The notes under the pieces were generated by a model. The model did not search any database, was not told the origin of the DNA, and saw only the letters and a list, made by a program, of their open reading frames with translations. Positions 46,301 to 58,434 of a stretch of 64,000 bases of DNA are shown piece after piece (position 1 is the stretch's first letter; the number at the start of each line of letters is the position of its first letter). Where the stretch lies: positions 1-64,000 of the forward strand of contig WION01000061.1 of NCBI GenBank assembly GCA_015039365.1, in the 5' to 3' direction. Origin of the DNA: Amanita rubescens. Its lineage: Eukaryota; Basidiomycota; Agaricomycetes; Agaricales; Amanitaceae. The translations under genes were made by a program, and so were the position numbers.

Positions 46301-47790
46301 CTTATAAATCAACGAATGGACAAGCTTGCTGCCTTTCGTGCAAGGCTCTTGGGAGAGGGCTTATTGAATGTACCCCTTGTACCAGAGGGGACTGAAGCCA
46401 TAGCAATGGACTCAGATTCTGGTGGGCTGGCACTGGACAGTGATAACTCAGCTTCTGAGTCAGAGGATGGCAGTGGCAGTGCTCAAGAATCAGATGTGCA
46501 TCTTCAACTTGACAACTCAGGCACAGATGAAACTTATATTGAAGCAATTTTAATTCTTCCAGGGAAGCCAGGTGAGCATGGAAGCTTGATGGAATCAATG
46601 ATTAGTACCAACTCATATGTCAATAGTAGCAAACAGTGGGAGATATGCTAATAATATTGCCAAGGACATCTCTATTCCAAGGTTTCCTGATTTAGTAAAA
46701 GAATTCCTCCATCAGCAAGATGAGGATGCACTTGGAACTGATCATGATCTGGATGTTTCCTCCCTCAAGTTGAATGCAGTCCACTTTACAGAAAAATTCA
46801 TGTGTACTCTTCTGGAACATGTGTATACAATGCACAGCATGACTCAAGTGGCAGAGTTGTGAGCTCAACAAAGGAAGTTATTCATTGTACAAAGTCATGG
46901 AAAAAAGGCCCACATCATTATGACTGTGTCTTTGTCAATAGTAACCCAGATGCCTCTGGCTTTAGAGGCCTTTATGTTGGGCAGGTTTTGCTTCTATTTT
47001 CCATCAAATCTCCACGTGGTTCTAGGGTTCCAGATATACCTTGTGCTCTGGTTCAATGGTTTAAAGCAGTTGGTGAACAACCTTGTGACCTTACTGGAAT
47101 GTGGATGGTAAAGCCAGAAGTTGATCAGAGGACAAAGCAGCGTGCCATGTCTGTCATTCATGCAGACACCATCATCCGACCAGCACATCTGATTCCTATT
47201 TATGGTAAACAGCATGTTCCTCATCATCTACATGCTGCAGATTCCCTGAATGCATTTAAGGGTTATTATGTAAACAAGTTTTCAGATTATCATGCATATT
47301 GTCTAGCCTTCTAGTAGCACTAGTACTAAGATGAAATGAGATTGCATACTACTAGTACTAGTAGTGTTACCTGCCAGCACTAACTAAATCTTCACCCAGT
47401 CACTCTTCTGTACTAGTAGTAGTAGTAATATTCAACTTGATATATACAACAATGCTATTTATTGACTGCAGAAAATTACAAAGTAATATTAATCTATCAC
47501 TGTAGTAAGAAGTATGTTTACCATTGCAAGAAGTCTCAAGGCAAGTTGAACTGATTTACTAGTAGCACCATTGGAGCTTAAAAAATGGAGATTGTGAGCC
47601 ATTACTACTCAGACAGATAGGATACTAGTAGTAGTACTACAGGCTGGATACTATCTGAAGGAGGCCCACACAGCCACATGTTGAGCCCAAGGGTCTACAC
47701 CCATACTATCTGAAGTACTGTCTGCATCTCCCTCTCCAGAATATACTGTACCTGAAGCAGTTGGCTTATTTGTCAAAGAATCTTTGTAGC
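43340..47790 (+). mobile_element. Plavaka-type DNA transposon (CMC/CACTA-like)
   Basis: A block of very low CG content holding a Plavaka transposase. Both flanks of the gene are rich in ACTAGT/CTACTAGTA motifs (43840-43990 and 47310-47640), as expected of subterminal binding sites in CACTA-like elements. Exact termini and target duplication could not be fixed by eye. Confidence 0.7.
43976..47314 (+). CDS. Plavaka transposase
   Basis: Nine exons (43976-44180, 44238-44734, 44795-44996, 45056-45284, 45343-45478, 45540-45715, 45785-45881, 45944-46571, 46627-47314), about 950 residues. A C2H2-like finger (YYCSNPVTDAC...HKKIVH) starts the protein. The core shows WRSFTIHHPD, HGAMFVPIILGSDKTTVS, QHDYYPIYISNGN, YGFGPYIADYPEQ, HELIAPDLLHQ, FKDHLVTW, RNFKQWTGND, FLDFCYIVRQ, SLPRQHSLQHY and SSITESKHI-type (STSITESKHIDAVKKPWRR) blocks, all typical of Plavaka. 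The C-terminal domain (PCALVQWFKAVGEQP, DTIIRPAHLIPIYG, YYVNKFSDYHAY) is present. Eight introns keep phase. One base is missing, or two are in excess, near the A-run at 46792-46796. Confidence 0.88.
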
Positions 47791-47939
47791 ATTAATTCAT
47801 GGTTGACAGTGACAACAATTTGATCCCTGGCAGTGTTACTGGGGAAAGTACTTGATCAGCAGTGTCAGCCAATAGCCAGCCTATCACCAATAGGACTGCC
47901 ATTCTGAGAGGGACTATAGTATAATGTCTGCCAATTGTT
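47315..47939. other. Element 3' region rich in ACTAGTA motifs
   Basis: No coding. Repeated (T)ACTAGTAGTAGTACT-like strings run to about 47640, followed by AT-rich CpG-poor DNA. Confidence 0.55.
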
Positions 47940-48840
47940 TGAGAAGCACTATCATACAAGCTACCTGATTGTCTGATAGAGTCTGTCACACAATTGGTCT
48001 GAATGTGTGTTATCTGACAGATACTACTAGTACACAAATTGTCTGAGTTTCTAACTGCCCTGAGAGGCACTGTCACATATGTTGTCTGGCAGTCTGACAG
48101 TCTGAGAGCTGCTGCTAACCAAGTTATTTGATTAGCTGATAATCTGATTGCACAAGAGGTACTGACACACTGGTTGTCTGATGCTCTGATTGTCTGAGAG
48201 GCACTGTTACATAAGTTGTCTGACTCTCTGACTGGCTGAGAGACAAGTTGTCTGCCAGTCTGGTAGTCTGACAATCTGAAAATTGCTGCTACACAAGTTA
48301 CCTGAATATCTAGTTGTCTGATTGATCAAGAGATACTGACATACTGATTGTCTGACTGTCTGATTGTCTGATAAATGCTTACCCAATAATTGTCTGACTG
48401 TTTGACTGTCTGAGAGGCTCTGTTCCATAAGTTGTCTGACTGTCTGATTGTCTGAGGGGCACTGTTCCATAAGTTGTCTGACAGTCTGATAGTTTGACAA
48501 TCTTATTAATCAAGTTACCTGATTAGCTGGTTGTCTGATTGCCCAAGAGATACTGACACACTAATTGTCTGACTACCTGATTGTCTGAGACACACTATTC
48601 CACAAGTTGTCTGATTTTCTGATTGTCTGATTGTCTGACACATGCTCACACACTAATTGTCTGACAGTCTGACTATCTGAGAGGCTCTGTTCCATAAGTT
48701 GCCTGACTGTCTGACTGTCTGAGGAGCACTGCTCCATAAGTTGTCTGACTGTCTGACCATCTGAGAGACACTGTTGCATAAGTTGTGTGATTGTGTGATT
48801 GTCTGACTATCTGACAACATCTGCCTGTCTGACTATCTAG
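47940..48840. repeat. TGTCTGACTGTCTGA minisatellite
   Basis: Degenerate tandem units with a higher-order block beginning CATAAGTTGTCTGAC that recurs about every 55-60 bases. It is the inverted relative of 22250-23150. The Gln/Ser/Asp-rich minus-strand frames across it are artefacts of the repeat. Confidence 0.85.
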
Positions 48841-48996
48841 CTCTCTGAAGATCAGCCCAGTTCTGATGTTCTGACAAACTATAATTATATTGGTCCAAAA
48901 GTCTAATACAATCTGGATGTCAAATACTCTGAAGGTCTACTGCATCTGATGAATCTGGACATATGAACTTATGAGAGTCTGAGTGACTGCATGGAT

Positions 48997-50067
48997 CTGA
49001 TGCACTGGTGGCTACTGCTGGTCTATTAAGCTTGTGAACTGACACAATAATCAGGTCTGATCAAGCATCAGATGAAATCAGATGTTGTCAGACTTTTGCC
49101 CTGTTTGCTGATGCTACTGCAGATGTCATTTCCCCGGAAATAGGCAAGAAAGGAGAATAGCGATAAGATCTGATGACTGAGTTTGTATGATGAGCGGGGC
49201 CACAGGAATAGGAGAGGAACGGGGATGAAAGCAGGAAGGAAGATGATGACCACCATAACCATCGTGGTGAACGGCAGCAGCAGATACAAGAAGGCATGCC
49301 GTTTGTGCCAACTTACGTGTACGATGAAGAGGCATTTACTCTGCGAAGATGGACAAAAGGCAAGATGGACAAAAGGCCGATGTTAATGTGCTGGTGAGTG
49401 CGTTGAACATGGTGTCTTGGTGCCGACTTTTTAAGGCTAGCAAGTTGGAAAGCAGAATAAGATGGTCGACTCCCGGACGGTGACTCGTGCTTCAGTGCTT
49501 CTCTCATCATTCGAGTTAGAGAATTTACGCTCTGATGCACTGGTGGCTACTGCTGGTCTATTAAGCTTGTGAACTGACACAATAATCAGGTCTGATCAAG
49601 CATCAGATGAAATCAGATGTTGTCAGACTTTTGCCCTGTTTGCTGATGCTACTGCAGATGTCATTTCCCCGGAAATAGGCAAGAAAGGAGAATAGCGATA
49701 AGATCTGATGACTGAGTTTGTATGATGAGCGGGGCCACAGGAATAGGAGAGGAACGGGGATGAAAGCAGGAAGGAAGATGATGACCACCATAACCATCGT
49801 GGTGAACGGCAGCAGCAGATACAAGAAGGCATGCCGTTTGTGCCAACTTACGTGTACGATGAAGAGGCATTTACTCTGCGAAGATGGACAAAAGGCAAGA
49901 TGGACAAAAGGCCGATGTTAATGTGCTGGTGAGTGCGTTGAACATGGTGTCTTGGTGCCGACTTTTTAAGGCTAGCAAGTTGGAAAGCAGAATAAGATGG
50001 TCGACTCCCGGACGGTGACTCGTGCTTCAGTGCTTCTCTCATCATTCGAGTTAGAGAATTTACGCTC
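48997..50067. repeat. Perfect 535-base tandem duplication
   Basis: 48996-49532 and 49531-50067 appear identical with period 535; frames in the two copies translate identically. The unit spans the edge of the CpG-poor repeat (first 120 bases) and unique CG-containing DNA. Confidence 0.92.
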
Positions 50068-51545
50068 AGTAACGCAGAACCATTCGTCATTGACAGAGAT
50101 CGGACATATGCCAACCTAGACATAAGTTAGGCTATGCGAAAAACCCGCGGGCAAGTTCCAGATCGCGGTCCACGTCAACGACAAGCATCGCAGTCCACAC
50201 TCGACCCAATACCCGGCCTGTTTTATCTTTGGCGGGGACACAAGAAGAACTGGTGTTGTGGTGACCGGCCATTGTCATACGCAACATACTTTCATTCTGC
50301 CGGAGGAGGCGTCTGAGGAATAGGGCTAGCAAGAAGTTGGAAAGCGGAATAAAATGACATGTTGCCGCAACAGGAGCAACGTAATATTGCCTTCTCTCCC
50401 CCACCGATATCTGAAAAAGCATGCTCAGCTCTACCGGAGGGCTTGGAGAGTAGTGGGGGCCTGGGACGTTGCCGCGGAAGTTCTAACGAGGCGAAAGAAA
50501 GCAGCAAGTTCTAGAATAACATTGCTCTAAGAACAGATATTTGATCAATAGGCTCAAGTTGAGCATCTCACAGAACGGATAGACTTACTGGGAGTGAGAA
50601 ATGGATTAGAAACAGTTGGGACGATACACAAGTCCTCAGATTCTCTCACCTTCATCTTTCTCGCGTCAAACCTCGTGGAATCCAATTTTGAGTCTTTCCA
50701 CTCGGGCGTGGCATCGTTGAGCATTGCACATGGGAAGGGAAAACCCGAATCAGTTGATCTTTTGAGCGGTGGTGACGTGACGAGGCGACTCCGAAAGATC
50801 GGTCAACAGCGACAAAGTGCGGTGCAGCAGGCGTCGTTTACGCGCCACTTTTTCAGGACTGATTGGTTAAAAAGACCAAGGAACTTGAAGCTAATCTCCG
50901 AAAACGGACAAGGAGGGGAGAGTAACGACGGGAAGATGGTCATGCCGGAGGGATGCAATTTTCCGTCTCGACTTATGCGCGCGATGTGATGAAGTTTGCG
51001 AATACGACGGTAAGTGTTGGACGTTGATTGAAAATAAGTGTCTTAATACTGGTTTTGTAGGGAAAATAGTTTTTATATTTGACAGGGACGCTGGGAGAAT
51101 GGACCGGTGTTTTAGGTCGTCGTCGTATACACATGGTGAGATCTTTTCATTCGATGTAGAGAATTTCGCACACTCATCGAGCTACACAGATTCAAAGCGC
51201 CGGGACGTCCATGAAACAGAGGTGCAACCGTGATGGTTGCTGGCACTATTATCTCTTGCAACGCTGCCTCCGCTACCTCCGCTTTTGCTCTGCTACCTCT
51301 ACCTCTACCTCGTCTACAGCAACGACCACCACCCATCTCCTCTGGCACTGCTCCGGGATTCATTGCTCAAACCCTCCATCTACTTCGAGATGAGGGTGAA
51401 ATGCCCTAACCCACGTCAAACGGTGTAGGGATATACATCCCCGCATCTTCTCCCATATGCGTTCGGAGAGCAGTCATTGGCCACCCTTCGTTAAAGATGG
51501 GTGGGGAGACAACAAGAGAATTTACATTTCAACTACAACTAGTGG
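50068..51545. other. Unassigned; weak coding-like segments
   Basis: A plus frame at 50594-50989 (131 codons) ends close to a GTAAGT donor at 51010. Further on, 51237-51428 encodes a Leu-rich hydrophobic run (LLALLSLATLPPLPPLLL). They could be exons of one plus-strand membrane protein, but no family was recognised and the joins are not clean. Confidence 0.3.
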
Positions 51546-53279
51546 TTAGGCTGCCGCCACCATCTGTGGCTGCACTTGCTGCTGATGCTCAACCATCTCC
51601 TGCTGCACTCCATCGCCTCCCACCTGCTGCTGGGGCTGCTGCTCAAACGGCATAGCACCTCCTGCACGTGCAACAGCTGCCCCAATTGCCTGAGTTCTCA
51701 GCGCCAATCCACGAGTCTTTTCAATCACAGTTTGGTACACAGGCTGTGGTGGCCGATGAATCTCTATGACATTCTGGCAATAACCAACCAATTTTCAACA
51801 ACGTGGCCGCTACACGAGTAAGACGAAACGCACCTTTTCCAAATCAATCTTGGCGTCTGCACCCATCCGTGTCCCTCTAATCAGGTTCACGATCCATTTC
51901 TCGCCTTCGTCCGGTGAGAGATTAAGTCTCTCCGACAAGTCCCTGCACGGAGTCATCAATGCCTAAAGCCTTCGTCTTCCGAAAACCCGAAAAAAAAACT
52001 CACCCAATATCAATCTTTTGATGAATCCTACAATATGCCTCCGATATTAAATACCGAGCATTATCCAAAAAGTCGTCTTTAAACTCTCCCAAAAAGAAAT
52101 CGTCTCCGACCACGACATCAACAGCTTCCTTGAGCGACTTTTGGGCAGCCTCGAAATCGAATTCGACGTAGAGCTCTTTCAAAAAGGACGTGACGGGGTC
52201 TTGGTATTGGTACTCCTCCATCTGGATGACTTTGACGATGTCGCGGATGGCGTTCCGCACACGTGACGAGACGGGTGCGCCGGGAGCTTGTTGGGCTGAG
52301 GAAGTTTTGCGGGATAGAATGGCGGCAGCGGCAAGGTAGCGGAGGATCCATGGACAGGCGGTTTGGATGGTGTTGAGGTAGGCGGGGGCCATGAACGTGT
52401 CAAGCAAGAGCGTTCGGCCGTTCGGGTGGTTGAAGTAGACGAAGAGAGACCAGTGGACCAGCCAAGTCCGGGAATGAAGTTGGGCTAGCGCAGGGTCGTT
52501 GATGATTGTTGAGGATGTTGAGGAAGGGTTGGAACTGGTTGTGGAAGAGGCGGCACGGCTGTCGATGGCTTCGCGGAGGGTGTTTAGTTCTTCGAGAGCG
52601 ACTTCCCAGTTGCCGGTGAGGATGTCTGAAGCGAGTTTACCCCAATGAGCAGAGGTCGTACGCTCGATATCGGTAGAGAGGATGCGAAAGTGGTACAAAT
52701 AGTCCGCGGATCCGCTGTAATTTCCGTATGAAAATTGAAATTGGCCAAAGTTGTAGAGGGCATTGATTTGTTCTAGCGTCAGCTGTGGGGGGATGAAAAA
52801 ACGAAGATAAGCGCAACGAGATCAAAGTAAGATAGCAAAGAGCACGCACACCAAAGTTATCTTTTAGATACTGCAAATTTTGAATCTTATCCTGCCGCAA
52901 CGACTGAGCTACGTCAGGATTTTCAATGACGTTCAACACAGCTTGAGCTTCGTTCTGCAGCCTCTCATTCGTAGACACAACTTCTTCCCTCTTACTTGCA
53001 AACTCTATGATCAAAAACGGCGATGTCAATATCAACATAGCGGTGAGATGTGAGATAACCGAAAAACTCACCCTCGGGAACCGGCTCATCAGGATGGATC
53101 TGCTCAAACAGGGACACCGCATAATCATGCATATTCGTCCCTTTTGCAAGCTCGTATTGTGCGATCTGCACTTCTTTTATGGGAAATAGGGAGTTGTCGA
53201 CCAGCCATGCGAGTAGAGGAAAAGCGAGGTGACGGTCGAGGTAAGGAATGATAGTCTTCGTTAGATCATATTCGGCCAT
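51546..53279 (-). CDS. INT6: Translation initiation factor 3 subunit E
   Basis: Starts [20 protein letters not shown] at 53279. Exons continue through [40 protein letters not shown], a 700-base exon with [37 protein letters not shown] and [21 protein letters not shown] (PCI/winged-helix), and a Gln-rich tail ending at 51546. Introns are near 53005-53068, 52790-52850, 51960-52005 and 51782-51835, all phase-consistent. eIF3e is a PCI subunit of the eIF3 octamer that binds 40S and mRNA. No frame damage was seen. An Ser/Thr-rich insert (about 52500-52560) is longer than usual. Confidence 0.93.
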
Positions 53280-54415
53280 CGTTTTTCTTTTGTTCTAATT
53301 GTTTGAATCTTTTGTGAGTGATTTTGATTCGGATGACAGACAGCTGCAGTGGCGAGCTGCACTGATATCGTATTCGCGGCTCGATCTCCGCAAAAGTGGA
53401 CAGGCGTGGGAAGTCTTTGGCCGGCACTGCCACGCATGTCCAGCTCGTACACATCTTACTATTAGTGACCCAAGTTGCAGGACAGAGCATAAAAAAAAAA
53501 GGAGTCGTCTCTTCTAACACCAGGATGACAGGTGAAGAACCACTGTCGGCGTACTACTGCCCGTATTATTCGGAATTTTTTCGGTTTCACATCGCTACTG
53601 GATGGACGGCAAGCATTTGGAATGCAGGCCTCCGTCGGACTCTGGGCGGAGGGCGTGAATTTCATGACGACGGGACAATAAAACCTCAAAGCAAAAAGTT
53701 GCGATTGGGAGAGGAGATAGACGTAACCAACTAAGAAAAGTGTTATTACTCCGAGAAGAGCACCTGGATGGACCAGCACGGCGTTGATGGTCTTGATAAT
53801 GTATGACGTGTCATGGATTATTCTGGTGTAACGAAAAGACCGAAGACCCAAGGACAATCCAGCAGTTCGTGAGTTTGAAATAGTCATTTATATCCGATAT
53901 ATGAAAAATAACTAAAACTATTCAGCATTGCCATCGTTACAAGAGAAATCCAGCATGGTTTTCTGGTCCAGGAGCTCTAAGAGTTTAGCGACACGCAGAG
54001 AAGTGCTGTCACTCCCGGAGCTCGACGTTAAGGTGTGTCTATGACAGGTCAGGGGACTAGAAGAGGATCTTTGGGTGGCGATCCCACCGATATCGATGAT
54101 CCTAACGACGAGCTAGTGCTTGAGCTTGAAATACTGCCCATGTTATTTGATTCCAATATATGAAAATGATCGTTTGGATCCTATTTGTTACGAAGAAATC
54201 CGACATGGTTCTCGGGTGTTACTTCACAGACTCTGCGTTCAAAAGATCCTGTACCAATCACATTAGTCAACCACGACAACAAACAGACGTTTAAAGCGAC
54301 ATACCACTCTCAACTCGTTCATCTTCCGCATCAGGAGCTTCGAAGAAATCTCGACCTCATCACTTGATCATCTTCTTCTTCAAAAGAATCGTCGTCGTCA
54401 CGCTCTTTAACATCA
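53280..54415. other. Unassigned, small frames
   Basis: A minus frame at 53462-53887 contains one membrane-like segment (HPGALLGVITLFLVGYVYLL) next to KTINAVLV. It may be an exon of a small membrane protein. No family was recognised. Confidence 0.3.
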
Positions 54416-54833
54416 TCAATTAAACGACATTTGCTCCATCAAAGTCGCGACGACAGCGCTGCCTGCTTTCCCAGAAGCAGCTACCAAGCGATGGGAAGCC
54501 CTAACGTTGACGTACAACCCGCAAACTCGAAGGTCTTGATTGTCGATCCGGTGAATAGCGATTCCGGCACTTGAGGTTCTTACAGGGTTTTGGTCCGCCC
54601 AATCGATGAATGACCTGAAGGAAAGTATCAAGCTTAAGGTCTTTTGTATAGAAACAAGATCGCTCACCCGATCCCATCTTGTCAGTGAATATGTTGCATA
54701 ACTCGTCGCCATCAGTAGCGATGCTTGACCAAATGTCACCGAGTATGCCCGTCCCGGCTCGGACAGTAGTTGCAACATGAGGAAGGTCGGTTTCGAAGAA
54801 GGATTCAGGAACTACATCAGCGAGGACGACCAT
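54416..54833 (-). CDS. Hypothetical protein, two exons
   Basis: Exon 1 (MVVLADVVPESFFETDLPHV to CNIFTDKMGSG) ends at a GTGAGC donor near 54668. After a 53-base intron the second exon reads SFIDWADQNPVRTSSAGIAI and VCGLYVNVRASHRLVAASGK to MEQMSF. The frame at the junction is one base off, and a second frame continues with an acidic tail (LIDDVKERDDDDSFEEED) to about 54340. Not recognised. Possibly decayed. Confidence 0.35.
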
Positions 54834-55119
54834 GCGGAACCTATAATGGTCCGCGTTAGTAGGTTCTAAGTAAGACTATCGCGTTGCGGGGTTGATGTAA
54901 GGTTGGTTCATCTCAACGCTCGATCCGCCCACATCCGGCGTCATTCACGAAACCATGTTGAGGTCGGGTATCGGACCTGGTATGAAAACCCATTATAAAG
55001 TAAAGCTGACGCAGAAAAGGTCACGCACTCTACTTGGCAAGACACATTGGGCCCCATGCAGATGAAACGGTCCACTATCCGGAACGGAAAGACCGGCAGT
55101 AGTTATACTATTGCATATC

Positions 55120-56150
55120 CGTGACCCCGGTCAGCCCCTTGATTGTGAACGAATGAAGTTTCACGTACAAACTGAGGAAGCAGAGAAGCAACGGGACCCA
55201 TAGTTGCACATCGACCGTTTCAAAGTACTTGTGGGTCATTGAAGACAATTGCTTGCTTCGAATACACGTTAATCGAGGAGGGTCACAAGCATTGATGGCC
55301 TGTAAAGCGTACACTATCGATGAGGGGGAAAGATAAGAATTGAGAAAACCGTCTTACAAGAAGTATCCTGGAAATAATGCACCTCAAAAAGCCAAAACGC
55401 CTACTCTTCAGACATATGACTGCCAACCGCATTCAATAAGCGAGTAAATGGGGCAGATACGGAACGGTTGCATCGGAAGCGCCTGCAAACATGTTCATCC
55501 TGATTCGCCTATATATCAAGTTAAGTAATCTAGCTTGTCGTAAAGTGGGAAAGAGTACAACCTGCCAAATTCCGAATTCTTGAACGAACGCGCTTGCCGC
55601 GCACGGCAGAGCGCGTCTATGTCTCCCTCAGACTGGTAACAGATATTTGCGGGTAGACTTCCTTCTCAATATCCTCCGTGCTGGCCGGCACCAGTTCTTC
55701 CTTTGTATTGTATCTAAGACCTTGGTCAGCCTCTGATCGCGAACGAAGAGAGTTGAGCATACAAACGAAGGAAGCACGGAAACGATGAGTCCGGTAGTTG
55801 CACGTTGACCTTTTAAACGTGATTACGGATCCTGAGGGGACATCTTGCTAGGCACCAGAGCTTTTGATCGAGGAGGGTCTCATACATCGAGGGTCTGTAG
55901 AGCATAGGTCATTAGTAATGAAGATGGGAATCGGGTGACATCATGATCAAGTTACGCCGGTAGCAACTTGCCACACAACACCTCCAGAAGCCAAAATCTT
56001 CCTATAACCGCTAACCATATGTTATAAGCGGACAAAAGAGGTCTTGCGCGCTACATTGCCTCTACGTCAAGTTAGCCCAGCGTTTCGGAACAAAGTGAAA
56101 GAATCCAACCTGACGTTCGGATTTTTGAACGAACCACATGAATTTCTTTT
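55120..56150. repeat. Two degenerate direct copies of a 450-base sequence
   Basis: 55120-55620 and 55715-56150 align over GGTCAGCC, ATCGAGGAGGGTC, GGCCTGTA/GGTCTGTA and CCAAAA blocks at a period near 590. A third partial match (GTTTCGGAACATAGTGAAAGAAT) starts the F-box copy 2 unit at 58438. Confidence 0.6.
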
Positions 56151-58140
56151 GCTCTCTTCTCCTCTACCGGACGGCCCAAAATAAGGCATTCATCAGGATT
56201 TCGCATGAGGTGGTAATCTTCTGAACCTCTGGCATGATTTGCTGTCTTCGTCGACACCAGGCTCGAAGGCTCGAAGGCATTATGTAACTCAAAAATCGCA
56301 CGACGTTTGTCCCACCGTCCGCGTCAACACTTTGATAGGATGGACTCGCTGGCGCCGGCGTTGCACAACTTGCACACACGTGTTGTGCTGGGTATCGAGT
56401 ACGTCAATAAGTTGACAGCGGCACCGCACTCACGTCACGCGTCCGAGTCACTTAACTTGGGCATAAGAATCCCCTGCTGTTAGGTTCCATACGAGGTGAG
56501 TAAAGCAGTACTAATGGATGCTGTGCATACTTCTGAAGCAATATCTCTCTCCGCTTAGACTCATGGGATCCCTACAGTCGCCCAACACAACAACGTTGTT
56601 AACCCACGTCGACGAGAGCGATCATAGTATCGATTTTCCATCGCCAATCAGAAATGTGCCAAGCGAGGTCCTCAGCCACATCTTTGTCCTATGCAGTTGT
56701 GACTACCCCGTCCCCCTACTCTATCGCCAATGGGAAGTTCCGCATCAGGTTACCATCTCGCATGTGTGCTCGAGGTGGCGTCAGGTCGCGCTAAGCACTG
56801 GTGTGCTATGGAGCAATGTTAGAATTTCGAAATTTGATTCAGAGTACGCGCGCTGCCGCTTCCTTTACCAGACGTGGGTTGGCCGAGCGTGTGGTTATCC
56901 ATTGAATCTCACGCTCACTTCTTCCCCTCGTAACAACCTCTACAATATTTTTCTGGACTTGGTGGTTCCATTTCGGATCAAAGTGCTCCACATGACACTA
57001 CTGCCAAGGGATAGATTCTTCGATTTGCCGTCCTTCGATGTGGAAGAGCTTGCGATTGTCTTGCCCAATTTCCTCATGGAGGGAGACCTGAGTCCTTTAA
57101 TGGAAAGGGCACGGCGGATCTGTATTTGGACTTTAGGTCCACGATCGGTGCAATCGCAGTTCGGGGAACGAATAAAAGCGTTGTCTTTGTCGTGGCACCA
57201 GTTGCGTTCTTTTGAAAGCCATTCTCACTTGGTGTCCCTTTCAACCTGGCTCAATATCCTGCACCAAGCTCAGACGCTTCAGTCCCTCGAAAGGTGCCGT
57301 TTGACCATATCCGAGGTTGGAAGTGGACCTCTGGTTGGGGTTTGTATGCCCAACCTGCGTTGGTTCGCGTTATCACTGCTAGGCCCTGTACATCCTGATT
57401 TAGTCATCCCTTTAATTGCAACTCCCAATATCACCACGCTCGAAATCACTTCCCCTGGTAACTGGTCTTCCAACACATATGATATCATAGGAAGGCACTA
57501 CAAGTTGCATCAACTGCAGCACTTTCGGATTTGCGCCGCACAATCCCCCCTTCACATTTCCCAGGTTTTAGCGGACGTGCCTATGATCCCCAGTTTAGAG
57601 GTCCTGGGCAAACCCGTCCTGGATGCCGAGACTCGGAAAGACATTGCAAGTGGGCGGTTGGGACGTTACCTTACGTCACTCCATATCGACGGTTGTTTTG
57701 ATAGCGCAGGGGAATGGATTGACATGATAGAGTCCCGCCAAAAGAATGTGAATTCGATGATCACACATGTGTCAAACTGGCGAGAACTGTTTACAGTGAT
57801 AAAGTCGGTCGAATTTTGGCATGTGTACAATCCTCGGGACTACTATGAAAGAATGGCTGCTCTGGAGGCACTTGGTATAACTATCAGATTATATGCTGAG
57901 AGCATGCTATAATTTTCTCAGTCTGCCAGCAGCCGGCAATATTTGGGCAGGTTTCATTCTTCGGAATAGTAACTGATTGTGGTGGCCATGATTCGTGAAC
58001 GGAAGGAAAATTGATATTGATCCGGGTTAACGCAAGTTCAATAAATCGTCTAGTTGCATCGGAAAGATTCGTCAGACTAAATGGAATTTATTCCCTTTGA
58101 CGTTTCACTGAGGAGCTTGATACAAGTTGGTAATACATGT
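56060..58140 (+). repeat. F-box tandem duplication, unit 1
   Basis: Homologous to 58435-60975 in the same orientation, covering promoter, 5' UTR intron, coding region and about 200 bases of 3' flank. The starts of the two coding regions lie 2765 bases apart. Confidence 0.88.
56563..57912 (+). CDS. F-box protein, copy 1
   Basis: 449 residues from the ATG at 56563 (MGSLQ). This start is chosen because the reading upstream differs between the two copies and is inside a likely 5' UTR intron (56496-56558, GTGAGT, TACTAAT branch, TTAG). The F-box lies at about residues 25-95: IRNVPSEVLSHIFVLCS and VCSRWRQVALSTGVLWSNVRI. The rest resembles the leucine-rich tails of Agaricomycete F-box-like proteins (GVCMPNLRWFALSL, PNITTLEI). 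Such proteins recruit substrates to SCF ubiquitin ligase through Skp1; the substrate is unknown. The coding part is a single exon. Confidence 0.8.
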   Translation: MGSLQSPNTTTLLTHVDESDHSIDFPSPIRNVPSEVLSHIFVLCSCDYPVPLLYRQWEVPHQVTISHVCSRWRQVALSTGVLWSNVRISKFDSEYARCRFLYQTWVGRACGYPLNLTLTSSPRNNLYNIFLDLVVPFRIKVLHMTLLPRDRFFDLPSFDVEELAIVLPNFLMEGDLSPLMERARRICIWTLGPRSVQSQFGERIKALSLSWHQLRSFESHSHLVSLSTWLNILHQAQTLQSLERCRLTISEVGSGPLVGVCMPNLRWFALSLLGPVHPDLVIPLIATPNITTLEITSPGNWSSNTYDIIGRHYKLHQLQHFRICAAQSPLHISQVLADVPMIPSLEVLGKPVLDAETRKDIASGRLGRYLTSLHIDGCFDSAGEWIDMIESRQKNVNSMITHVSNWRELFTVIKSVEFWHVYNPRDYYERMAALEALGITIRLYAESML

Positions 58141-58434
58141 GGTTTTGCCCTTTTTTTTTTTTTTTAGTAATAGAAAAGGGGGAGAGAGAAGGAAACGTGA
58201 AGGACGTTTGTAGGTAATCGTACCTACTGCCCAACTCGCAAGAGATACAGCCACCTCGCCGTGTAAACTTAAATTCAACCATGTCAGAAGCGACGATCTT
58301 CCTCCTCTCTACACTGTCGACCTTTCTCTTCCACCGCATCTTCGTTATGTACAACTCTGCTCCGATTACAAAACCAAACTTATCGGTCTCTCTGTCTTGT
58401 ACGATGAAACAGTCCAGTTTCTCGGCGTCTCGTG
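57913..58434. other. Spacer between F-box copies
   Basis: Contains the 3' flank of copy 1 and a poly-T tract at about 58150-58165. No gene was identified. Confidence 0.5.

Noticed and set aside
47792..48779. Several Gln/Ser/Asp-rich minus-strand frames
   Set aside because: Translations of the TGTCTGAC minisatellite.
49068..49921. Paired identical small frames in the 535-base repeat
   Set aside because: They are duplicated only because the DNA is. No motif or splice support; the minus-strand reading is hydrophobic by chance.
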